Shown here: positions 1 through 5,556 of the stretch, piece after piece | Layout of the letters: every line of letters begins with the position of its first letter | Position numbering within the stretch: the stretch's first letter is position 1 | DNA from: Propionibacteriaceae bacterium UBA4569 | Lineage (GTDB): Bacteria; Actinomycetota; Actinomycetes; Propionibacteriales; Propionibacteriaceae | NCBI GenBank assembly: GCA_002387005.1 | Contig: DGKN01000072.1 | Location: 2,087-7,770, forward strand | Direction of reading: 5' to 3' | DNA length: 5,684 nt | Notes under the pieces: model-generated | The model's database searches: none | What the model saw: only the letters and a program-made list of their open reading frames with translations | What the model was told of the DNA's origin: nothing | Translations under genes and position numbers: made by a program

Positions 1-144
1 CGGGCCAACCGTGTTCTCGGGGACCATCAGGATGGCATGCAGGAGGTGCACGGGTTCGGCAGTGGGGTTGCCGTTGACCAGCGCATTGCGAAGCGCCGCC
101 GAGACCGCGTCCCGGCTCATCGTGGTGAGCTTCTCGGTGTCCAT
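1..144 (-). CDS. clpB: ClpB chaperone (disaggregase), N-terminal part only
   Basis: This is the first 48 codons of a gene that runs off the left edge. The protein starts MDTEKLTTMSRDAVSAAL and continues with EPVHLLHAILMVPENTVGP, which is the first Clp N repeat of actinobacterial ClpB. ClpB is a cytosolic hexameric AAA+ ATPase that works with DnaK/DnaJ/GrpE to pull proteins out of aggregates; only the substrate-binding N domain start is visible here, none of the ATPase modules. The ATG (142-144 on the complement) is preceded by AGAAGGAA a few bases upstream, a good ribosome site. The HspR-type operator at 221-241 lies about 77 bases upstream of the start, which fits heat-shock control. Identification rests on recognition of the N-terminal motif; the rest of the gene is outside the window. 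Confidence 0.93.
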   Translation of the reverse strand, partial: MDTEKLTTMSRDAVSAALRNALVNGNPTAEPVHLLHAILMVPENTVGP

Positions 145-220
145 GTTTCCTTCTGGGTTGGGGATCTAAGAGGTTCGGACACTCACAGTCTGCCTCGTTC
201 CATCGTTGATCGCCAGCAAA

Positions 221-241
221 CTTGAGTCCATCTCACTCAAC
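221..241 (-). promoter_or_regulatory. HAIR operator (HspR binding site) of clpB
   Basis: The plus strand reads CTTGAGT, seven bases, ACTCAAC. The published HAIR consensus is CTTGAGT-N7-ACTCAAG, so 13 of 14 defined positions match with the exact spacing. A further half-site, CTTGAGG at 242-248, directly follows, giving three half-sites in 28 bases. In actinobacteria HspR, with DnaK as co-repressor, binds HAIR to silence dnaK and clpB operons until heat shock. Position upstream of clpB is as expected. I could not place the -10/-35 boxes with confidence. Confidence 0.88.
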
Positions 242-248
242 CTTGAGG

Positions 249-711
249 AGGGGTCAACTATTCCCCCGTGCCCCGGCGGAGCACGGCGCCACCTCGACGA
301 CCCTCTGTTGGCGTAACTCGACACCGAGACCAGTGGCAAGAGAGTGCGTTACGAGGAGGTGCGGGACGCCCAGATCTGCTCACGCAGAATCTTCACCTGC
401 CCACAATGCTGGGCCAGTTCACGCAGCACGTGTAGATGGACCCAGCCGAGCGGCAGCGGGCCGCGCCGGTTACCCGGCGCCGGGGACCAGGTACCAGACC
501 CAAGGCGGAGGGCAGGCTGCCCCAACGCGCGCTCTCTGCTACTGGATCCATTGACCTCAGATCGGGCCTTGGCCGAGGCTCGGTTCAGGTGGTCCGGGGC
601 GGTCGCTCACTTTGGGCTGTCCACCCATGGGGTGTGACTTTCATTTGGCGTGTGCTGCCCCGGGCCTTGACACGGGCGGGCGGGGTGAACCGCGGGCCAC
701 GCCCTTTCACG
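249..711. other. Intergenic stretch without a convincing gene
   Basis: Between the clpB operator and the end of the dehydrogenase gene I see no gene with both a start and a ribosome site. On the minus strand one frame is open from 606 to a TAA at 349-351 (85 codons). Its end looks protein-like (GWVHLHVLRELAQHC then QVKILREQIWASRTSS, a helical segment), but it has no ATG and only internal GTGs near its end. It could be the decayed end of a lost gene or chance in GC-rich DNA. A short palindrome, CACCC-ATG-GGGTG, sits at 622-634. No clear U-tailed terminator follows the dehydrogenase stop. Confidence 0.5.
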
Positions 712-1904
712 TCACTTCTTGATCATGCCGTGCGGGTCGATCACGTACTTCAGGTCGGAACCCTTGTCGAAGTCGGCATAGGCCTTCGGTGCCTCGTCGA
801 GGCTGATCACCTTCGGGTTCAGCATGTCGCGCAGGTAGGGCATCCGATCCCACAGGATCGCCATCATCAGCTGCCGGTTGTAGCGCATGATCGGCGCCTG
901 GCCCCCGGTGATGTGCGGCGACTTGATCCACGCCTGGCCGAAGTCGAGCTCGAAGGTGCCCTGCTGGGCCTTCTTCGACTTCGCGATCGGGTCAGGCCCG
1001 TAGACGCCGATGATGCCCGTCGCACCGCCCGCACGCGTGGCAGCCATGACCTGGTTGATGGCTGCAGCCGGGTCCATCGTCTGCGAGTCCTTGCCCATTC
1101 CGTGAGCCTCTGAACCGACATAGTCCACCGCCGCGTCGACCATCGGCTCGCCGAGAATCTGCTCGATCTGGTCGTTCAGCGGCACGTCCTGGGTCAGGTC
1201 GATCGTCTCGCAGCCAGCCTTGCGCACCAGCTCGAGACGCTTCTTGTCGTGGTCACCGACGATGATGCACGATGCACCCAGAGGCGCGCAGCGGCCGCAC
1301 CGCAGCGTCCCACCGGGCCCGCGCCGGCGAGGTAGACCGTCGACCCGGGGCCGACACCGGCCTCCATGAGGCCGTGGAAGGCCGTGGGCAGAATGTCGGA
1401 CAGTACGGCCAGGTCGAGGATCTCGTCCATGGCCTGGTCGCGATCGGGGAAGCGCAGCAGCTGGAAGTCGGCGTAGGGCACGAAGAGGTAGTCGGCCTGT
1501 CCGCCCTGGAAATCGCCAAGGTTGAAGCCATAGGCGGCACACGACTTCTCCGGGTTGGTCGTCTCGCACACCTCGGTGCGCCCGGCACGGCAGTTGCGGC
1601 AGCGTCCACACGCGACGTTGAACGGCACCGAGACGATGTCGCCCTCCTTGAGGAACTCGACATCGCTGCCGACCTCGACGACCTGGCCGGTCATCTCGTG
1701 GCCCATCACCATGCCGTCCGGGACGGGGAAGGAGCCTCGATAGATGTGCAGGTCGCTGCCGCAGATGTTGGTCGCGACGATCTTGAGGATGACGCCGTGC
1801 GGGGCCTTGCGGCCGTCGGGCATCTCCAGCTTGGGGAAGTCGAGCGTGTCGACCTTCATGGTGCCGGTGCCGTGGAAGACCACGGCGCGATTATGCTCGG
1901 TCAT
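712..1904 (-). pseudogene. fdhA: Glutathione-independent formaldehyde dehydrogenase (FdhA/formaldehyde dismutase family), frameshifted
   Basis: A zinc-dependent medium-chain alcohol dehydrogenase of the Pseudomonas putida FdhA type, which oxidises formaldehyde to formate with tightly bound NAD and no glutathione. The N-terminal part carries NICGSD (Cys48), GHE (His69-Glu70), the structural zinc cysteines 99, 102, 105 and 113, the family motif VSVPFNVACG, Asp170 in LSDILPT, and the NAD fold GAGPVG (194-199). After residue ~208 the frame is lost; the match resumes in another frame at LGASCIIVGD and runs through QAPIMRYNRQLMMAILWDR to KYVIDPHGMIKK. The span is 1193 bases, one short of a whole number of codons; restoring one base near 1280 gives 397 residues, normal for the family. 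Unrepaired, translation ends at 1194 after 236 residues. The ATG at 1902-1904 has GGGAG six bases upstream. It is either a recent pseudogene or a sequencing error; all other parts look intact. The substrate is inferred from family resemblance. Confidence 0.85.
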
Positions 1905-1930
1905 GCTTCGCTCCCGACTCGAAAGACGGG

Positions 1931-1950
1931 CCCTCGAACTTTTGCGAGGG
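1931..1950. repeat. Hairpin in the 5' leader of the formaldehyde dehydrogenase gene
   Basis: CCCTCG (1931-1936) pairs perfectly with CGAGGG (1945-1950) across an eight-base loop. It ends 26 bases before the ATG and just upstream of the GGGAG ribosome site, so it would lie in the mRNA leader. It could be an operator or an RNA element; role unknown. Confidence 0.5.
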
Positions 1951-2011
1951 TGCCTTGCCCGGACGCTCGATGTGAGAAGCGCCGCGGGATTCATGGAAGC
2001 TGTGCTGTTTG

Positions 2012-2037
2012 GAACCGGCTCCGAGCGGAGCCTGTTC
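2012..2037. repeat. Inverted repeat, 10 bp with one mismatch
   Basis: GGCTCC (2017-2022) and GGAGCC (2027-2032) pair around the tetraloop GAGC. After one mismatch (2016/2033) the stem goes on with GAAC/GTTC. No U-run follows on the minus strand, so it is a weak terminator candidate. Confidence 0.5.
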
Positions 2038-2104
2038 TTGAACCTAACCGACGGGGTCAAGGGATGCCGTCTTGTCAGTGCCCTCACGCTGCCCCGGAAA
2101 GTGC

Positions 2105-2139
2105 GCTGGGCCGAGAACCCCGACGGTTCCCGGCCCAGC
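2105..2139. repeat. Strong inverted repeat, 14 of 15 pairs
   Basis: The arms 2105-2119 (GCTGGGCCGAGAACC) and 2125-2139 (GGTTCCCGGCCCAGC) pair at 14 of 15 positions around a five-base loop; the only mismatch is 2114/2130. This is the most stable hairpin in the window. It lacks a U-tail on either strand, so it could be a factor-assisted terminator, a dispersed intergenic repeat or a structured RNA element. Confidence 0.6.
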
Positions 2140-2196
2140 AGGTGGGTGGTGTCTGGGCCCCCCACGCCCCATCGCACCGACACCACGCGACGGAGC

Positions 2197-2239
2197 CGGG
2201 ATGACCCCCGATTGCCGTCCCAAGGGCACGGTCATCCCG
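2197..2239. repeat. Perfect 10-bp inverted repeat with 23-base spacer
   Basis: CGGGATGACC (2197-2206) is matched exactly by GGTCATCCCG (2230-2239). A small inner stem, TGCC (2213-2216) with GGCA (2225-2228), would stack inside the loop. The arms could be a protein-binding pair or a larger RNA stem upstream of the dehydrogenase gene. Confidence 0.5.
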
Positions 2240-2364
2240 ATCCTGTCGCCACCGGACGTCGATGACTGCGGGGTGCGTCCGCGCAATCACCTGACCGGGA
2301 TGCATTCCATGACGCGTCGAATCCGCCAAACGACGTCCACCGAAGATCACGTTATCCCTAGAAC

Positions 2365-2408
2365 TTAACTATTTGACAGCATCGCCGGGAAGTATGGCCA
2401 AAAGTTAA
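2365..2408. repeat. AT-rich inverted repeat behind the histidine kinase gene
   Basis: The arm TTAACTATTTG (2365-2375) pairs with CAAAAGTTAA (2399-2408), ten pairs with one bulged base and a 23-base loop. It lies ten bases past the kinase stop codon, in a short AT-rich patch (about 2350-2410) that stands out from the GC-rich surroundings. As minus-strand RNA it could mark the 3' end of the kinase transcript, although an A/U stem is not a classic terminator. It could also be a binding site. Confidence 0.45.
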
Positions 2409-2417
2409 TGGTGCGAG

Positions 2418-3617
2418 CTAGATCGCTTCCCTGTCAGGGAATGCAGGGTGCGGGAGGGTCATGTGGAGCACCCATTGGTCGCCGTGCGGCCCCACTTTGA
2501 GTGAACCACCGACCAGATCGACCCGCTCCCGGATGCCGCGCAAGCCGTAGCCGAGTGACAGTGCCTCGAGTGGTGTGCTCGCCCCGGGGTCCCGCACGGG
2601 GCTGCGGACGTCGACGACGATGCGGCGAGGGAAGACCTCGACCGCAATCTGGCACGCCGCGCCCGAGGGCGCGTGGCGCAGGATGTTCGTAGCCGCCTCC
2701 TGCAGCACCCTCGAGATCGTCACCTGCTGCGAAGCCTCCAGGCGATCCGCGTCATCCGAGACCCTGACGTCGACGTGATGACCGTGGTCCCGCAGCGTGC
2801 TGGCGACGTCGTGTGCGACCCGCGTGGGGGGAAGCACCTCGGCGAGCCGCTCGGCGCTGGCGTCGCGAGGGTCGTCGTCCCGCAACACCTCGAGCAGCAA
2901 CTGCAACTCGCTGAGGGCCGAACCCGAGGCCTCGGCCACTCGATCGAGCGCTCCCCGCAGTTCCTCGGAATCGGTGGCCTCTCGGTGGCCCATGGTCTGC
3001 AGGCTGATGATCGACAGTTGGTGCGCCACGACGTCATGGAGTTCGCGCGCGAGGGCCCCGCGCTCATCGCTGCGGATCCGGGCGTTCTGCTCCTCGAGCT
3101 GCTGGATGCGCTGTACGCCGTGTCGTCGCTGGAGCATCACCATCCGCAGCACCCACCCGATCGCCAGCGCACATGTGACGATGATGACGCGCATGATGAG
3201 CGATGGGGACATCCACCCCTCGGGCACCTTGGTGGCGATCAGGGGCAGGTAGAGCAGCATGAAGACCACCAGTGCCAGAGCAGCCCTCTCCGTCAGGCGC
3301 CACAGCAGGATCGGCGGCAGCAATGCCAAGGAGTAGATGTCGCCCGACATGTCCGGGACGACGAGCAGCACCAGCAGCAGCGTGACCGCCACGACGGCAC
3401 CAAGGATGGGCGACCAGCAGAGCAGCAGCGCGGCCAGCGGCGCCACGACACCCCAGAACCTGTCGGAGGTGGAGATGTCATTGGTGAGCAATGTGTCCAT
3501 CGCGTCGCCGATGAAGAACAGCGTGGCGATGCCCTGGAGCACTCGCCACCCGGCGCCGGGTGCCTGCTCAACGGGCTGCGTGGGCAGGAAGATGCTGTGG
3601 CGGAGACCCTCAAACAC
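2418..3617 (-). CDS. Two-component sensor histidine kinase, NarL/DesK type
   Basis: A 399-residue membrane sensor kinase that should autophosphorylate and pass the phosphate to the LuxR-type regulator encoded divergently at 4018. Residues ~28-160 are strongly hydrophobic, with about five or six membrane segments and no large outside domain, so the signal may be read in or at the membrane. A short linker (QRRHGVQRIQQLEEQNARIR) leads to the HisKA_3 dimerisation box RGALARELHDVVAHQLSI, with His194 as phosphoacceptor. The ATPase domain shows the N box VLQEAATNILRHA (Asn311) and the G box GYGLRGIRERV (~356-366). The last part, GGSLKVGPHGDQWVLHMTLP, is typical. The GTG start (3615-3617) directly follows an in-frame TGA and has no good ribosome site, so the true start is uncertain; GTG for Val27 is another option. 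All key residues are present. The sensed signal is unknown. Confidence 0.9.
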   Translation of the reverse strand: MFEGLRHSIFLPTQPVEQAPGAGWRVLQGIATLFFIGDAMDTLLTNDISTSDRFWGVVAPLAALLLCWSPILGAVVAVTLLLVLLVVPDMSGDIYSLALLPPILLWRLTERAALALVVFMLLYLPLIATKVPEGWMSPSLIMRVIIVTCALAIGWVLRMVMLQRRHGVQRIQQLEEQNARIRSDERGALARELHDVVAHQLSIISLQTMGHREATDSEELRGALDRVAEASGSALSELQLLLEVLRDDDPRDASAERLAEVLPPTRVAHDVASTLRDHGHHVDVRVSDDADRLEASQQVTISRVLQEAATNILRHAPSGAACQIAVEVFPRRIVVDVRSPVRDPGASTPLEALSLGYGLRGIRERVDLVGGSLKVGPHGDQWVLHMTLPHPAFPDREAI

Positions 3618-3866
3618 TCAGCAAGTGTGACACCGCCGCCGCGGGGCGGCGAGCAGGCGATCGCCAGACGTTGAGCACAGTCTTGGTATGACCTTGCAGA
3701 TCCAGCGGGTCGGGGCGGTGCCCCGGTCATTCCCTTGCTCGTCGTCGATTCGGGACGCGCGGGCGGCCTGGTCGTCAACGGCTGACGTGCGGGCCCTCGC
3801 GAGGACGGGGAGTGCCGCGGCCGAGATGACGGCCACGGCGGCGAGGGTACGGGTGAGGTAGTTCAT
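3618..3866 (-). CDS. Small predicted secreted protein with four cysteines
   Basis: An 82-residue protein that I do not recognise. It begins MNYLTRTLAAVAVISAAALPVLARA, a clear export signal: a positive N-end, a hydrophobic core (~8-22) and a likely signal peptidase I cut after ALA or ARA near residues 23-25. The remainder is charged (VDDQAARASRIDDEQGND), then RWICKVIPRLCSTSGD. The cysteines are at 57, 64, 79 and 82. The ATG at 3864-3866 has GGAG five bases upstream, supporting a real start. The first ~57 codons show the GC-rich third positions of this genome; after that rarer codons appear (ATA, CCA, AGA, TCA, TCT), so the end may be less constrained or shifted in frame. The stop TGA touches the kinase GTG and both are in one frame. 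It could be an exported signal or accessory protein for the kinase, or an unrelated short gene. Confidence 0.6.
   Translation of the reverse strand: MNYLTRTLAAVAVISAAALPVLARARTSAVDDQAARASRIDDEQGNDRGTAPTRWICKVIPRLCSTSGDRLLAAPRRRCHTC
3634..3651. repeat. GC-rich hairpin between the small secreted gene and the kinase start
   Basis: CGCCGCC (3634-3640) pairs with GGCGGCG (3645-3651) around a four-base loop, a perfect 7-bp G/C stem. It falls inside the last codons of the small gene, 16 bases before the kinase GTG on the minus strand, followed by the small palindrome GTGT-G-ACAC (3625-3633). It could slow transcription or mask the kinase start; no U-tail is present. Confidence 0.4.
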
Positions 3867-3978
3867 CGGCGCTCCGAATCTGGGGGATCATCAATGCCCG
3901 CCTCCGGGTGTCCGCCTCGACCACGAGGCGCGGCAACCGCCACTACTGCGACGGTCCGGCCCCGTCCCGGAGATGGGC

Positions 3979-3995
3979 TGAACCATGTTCACATG
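3979..3995. promoter_or_regulatory. Overlapping palindromes, candidate operator upstream of the response regulator gene
   Basis: TGAAC-CAT-GTTCA (3979-3991) is a perfect 5-bp inverted repeat and overlaps a second one, CATGT-TC-ACATG (3984-3995). Both lie where the -35 region of the regulator promoter should be and between two divergent units, a usual place for a regulator binding site. The protein that binds is unknown; autoregulation by the LuxR-type regulator is an inference. Confidence 0.4.
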
Positions 3996-4005
3996 AAGAC
4001 GGTCC

Positions 4006-4011
4006 TAGTAT
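4006..4011 (+). promoter_or_regulatory. Probable -10 box giving a leaderless response regulator mRNA
   Basis: TAGTAT matches the TATAAT consensus at four of six positions. Six bases separate it from the GTG at 4018, so transcription would start at or next to the start codon. No ribosome site is found in the 20 bases before the GTG, as expected for leaderless messages, which are common in actinobacteria. No good -35 hexamer is seen at 16-18 bases. Confidence 0.5.
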
Positions 4012-4017
4012 CCAGTC

Positions 4018-4743
4018 GTGACCTCTGAACCGCTCCTGGCTCCACCGCCCCCTTCGAGGCCGCCCACTGCCCGAACGGTCGTGTTGGTGGACGACGAGGC
4101 CCTCGTCCGCGCGTCCTTCCGGGCCTTCCTGGGCAGGCAGGAGCGGTACCTGCTGGTGGGTGAGGCCACCAACGGACGTGAGGGGGTGTCCACCTACGAC
4201 CGACTACAGCCCGATGTGGTCCTGATGGACCTGCGGATGCCCGTCATGAACGGGATCGCCGCCACCTCTCGGATCACGGCCGAACATCCCGATGCGGTGG
4301 TGGTGGGGCTGACCACCTTCGGTACGCGCGAGTTCGTCGTCCCCATGCTGCAGGCGGGGGCTGCCGGTTACCTGCTCAAGCATGCGGGGGGACGCGCGGT
4401 CATCGCGGCGATGGACCAGGCCCTTGACGGGGACATGCCGTTGTCCCCCGAAGTGCGACGAGAACTGGTCCACACCCTGAGCCAGTCGGCGGCGCCGCAG
4501 GCAGGCCCGGCGGCATCGGCGTTGTCCGTGACGCCCCGCGAGCAGGCATTGCTGGGCTGGCTGGCCCACGGCATGTCCAATGCCGAGATCGGCGCCCGGA
4601 TGTACCTCTCGGAGGGGTCCGTGAAGCAATACCTGGCCAATGTCGGGGAGAAGCTGCAGGTGCGCTCGCGCACGCAGATTCTGGTGCGTGCCATCCAGCT
4701 GGGGCTCGTCGACCCCCACCGCCTGCCCGCTCTCGATGAGTGA
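4018..4743 (+). CDS. Response regulator, NarL/LuxR family
   Basis: A 241-residue DNA-binding regulator, the likely partner of the kinase at 2418-3617. After a proline-rich lead of about 18 residues the receiver domain starts with TVVLVDDEALVRASF: Asp25 and Asp26 form the acidic pocket. Asp71 in VVLMDLRMPVMNG is the phosphoacceptor, Thr99/Thr100 the switch position, and Lys121 in GYLLKHAGG the conserved lysine. A linker (~140-168) leads to the LuxR-type helix-turn-helix, SVTPREQALLGWLAHGMSNAE to MYLSEGSVKQYLANVGEKL and VRSRTQILVRAIQLGL. Length and domain order are standard. The GTG start is favoured because no other start precedes the receiver core and a -10 box sits at leaderless distance. 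It is divergent from its kinase, which is less usual for this family, and overlaps trmO by eight bases, so the two are probably co-transcribed. Target genes are unknown. Confidence 0.92.
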   Translation: MTSEPLLAPPPPSRPPTARTVVLVDDEALVRASFRAFLGRQERYLLVGEATNGREGVSTYDRLQPDVVLMDLRMPVMNGIAATSRITAEHPDAVVVGLTTFGTREFVVPMLQAGAAGYLLKHAGGRAVIAAMDQALDGDMPLSPEVRRELVHTLSQSAAPQAGPAASALSVTPREQALLGWLAHGMSNAEIGARMYLSEGSVKQYLANVGEKLQVRSRTQILVRAIQLGLVDPHRLPALDE

Positions 4744-5470
4744 CGACCACGCCGCCCGCGGGCCCTATGTCACCGTCGCGAGGGTGCGCAGCGACTTCCC
4801 GTCCAAGTTCGGCGTCCCGCGACAGGCCGGTATGGTGCCCGCGCTCGAGTCGCGCGTGGTCTTCGAGCCCGAGTTCCGCAGCCCGGACGCGGTGCGCGGG
4901 CTGGAGGGCTTCAGCCACCTGTGGTTGGTGTGGGAGTTCAGCCTCTCGAAACGCCGGACGTGGTCGCCAACCGTCCGCCCGCCACGGCTACGGGGACGAC
5001 GACTCGGGGTCTTCGCGACCCGCTCCCCCTTCCGCCCCAACCCGATCGGGCTCAGCTCGGTGGAGTTGGTGCGCGTCGAGCTGGACGGACCCGAGGCGCC
5101 GGTTCTGGTCGTCCGTGGCGCCGACCTGGTCGACGGGACCCCGGTGCTGGACATCAAGCCCTACATCCCGTTGGACGCGCACGCGGATGCGACCAGCGGG
5201 TTCATCGGGGACTTCCCCGAGCCAGAGGTCACCGTGGTGGTGACGGATGAGTTGATGGACCGGGTGCCGGACGAGCTGCGCGAGTCCCTGCTCGGAGTGC
5301 TGGCCCACGACCCTCGTCCGGTGCACCTGGACGACCCGGATCGGGTCTTCGGCCTCCCCTTCGCGGGGCTGGACGTCAGGTTCCGTTTCGACGGATGCCT
5401 GCTGGTGGTCGTCGACGTGCAGCCGCTGACTAGCGACCCGGCAGCTGAGTGGCCCGGCTATCGGGTCTAG
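4736..5470 (+). CDS. trmO: TrmO, tRNA (t6A37 N6)-methyltransferase
   Basis: A 244-residue protein of the TrmO (YaeB/TsaA, UPF0066) family. TrmO uses S-adenosylmethionine to methylate t6A at position 37 of certain tRNAs to m6t6A, fine-tuning decoding of ACY threonine codons. The order of motifs follows E. coli TrmO: VARVRSDFPSKFGVPRQAG (14-32), DAVRGLEGFSHLWLVWEF (51-68), WSPTVRPPRL (76-85), GVFATRSPFRPNPIGLSSVEL (91-111), then LVDGTPVLDIKPYIP (131-145), and near the end LAHDPRP (189-195). The RPPRL to GVFATR loop is one residue shorter than in E. coli, otherwise nothing is missing. The ATG is inside the last codons of the response regulator gene (ATGAGTGA overlap), has no ribosome site of its own, and is probably translated by coupling. 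The stop is TAG. Function is known for the family, not shown here. Confidence 0.94.
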   Translation: MSDDHAARGPYVTVARVRSDFPSKFGVPRQAGMVPALESRVVFEPEFRSPDAVRGLEGFSHLWLVWEFSLSKRRTWSPTVRPPRLRGRRLGVFATRSPFRPNPIGLSSVELVRVELDGPEAPVLVVRGADLVDGTPVLDIKPYIPLDAHADATSGFIGDFPEPEVTVVVTDELMDRVPDELRESLLGVLAHDPRPVHLDDPDRVFGLPFAGLDVRFRFDGCLLVVVDVQPLTSDPAAEWPGYRV

Positions 5471-5514
5471 GCCCTGCGGGTTGGAGCTGTCCACCACGTC
5501 ACGATCCCAAGCCT

Positions 5515-5536
5515 GTCGATGGGTCGTCGATGGGTC
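5515..5536 (+). repeat. Perfect tandem duplication of an 11-base unit
   Basis: GTCGATGGGTC at 5515-5525 is repeated without gap at 5526-5536. It lies between the convergent ends of trmO and the next gene. An 11-base unit is a typical slippage product; it is flanked at distance by GGAGCTG (5483-5489) and CAGCTCC (5545-5551), which could pair and enclose it. Confidence 0.7.
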
Positions 5537-5556
5537 CCGCCGGCCAGCTCCCCAGC

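Noticed and set aside
684..711. GC-rich repeats after the dehydrogenase stop as an intrinsic terminator
   Set aside because: Only a four-pair GGGC/GCCC stem can be drawn and no U-run follows on the minus strand.
436..1113. Plus-strand open frame of 225 codons crossing the intergenic region into the dehydrogenase
   Set aside because: Half of it is antisense to the dehydrogenase C-terminus and there is no ribosome site or recognisable motif; it is a GC-rich chance frame.
1272..2204. Long plus-strand open frame (310 codons) opposite the dehydrogenase gene
   Set aside because: It is antisense to clear FdhA-family motifs in the minus strand; its composition (rich in Arg, Ala, Val, His, Asp) is that of a mirror of a GC-rich gene, with no recognisable domain.
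2350..2362. Minus-strand TAGGGATAAC resembling the beginning of a homing endonuclease (I-SceI) site
   Set aside because: Only about ten of eighteen bases agree and no intron or endonuclease gene is nearby; chance resemblance.
2373..2409. TTGACA (2373-2378) as the -35 box of a plus-strand promoter
   Set aside because: No acceptable -10 hexamer is found 16-18 bases downstream and the only gene downstream lies on the opposite strand.
2673..3674. Long plus-strand open frame (333 codons) opposite the kinase gene
   Set aside because: Antisense to H-box, N-box and G-box motifs of the kinase; its Gln/His/Asp-rich end is the mirror of membrane-segment codons.
4640..4735. Earlier in-frame ATG for trmO at 4640
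   Set aside because: It would place 32 arginine-rich residues, translated out of frame from the response regulator's DNA-binding domain, before the conserved TrmO start; the ATG at 4736 fits the family length.
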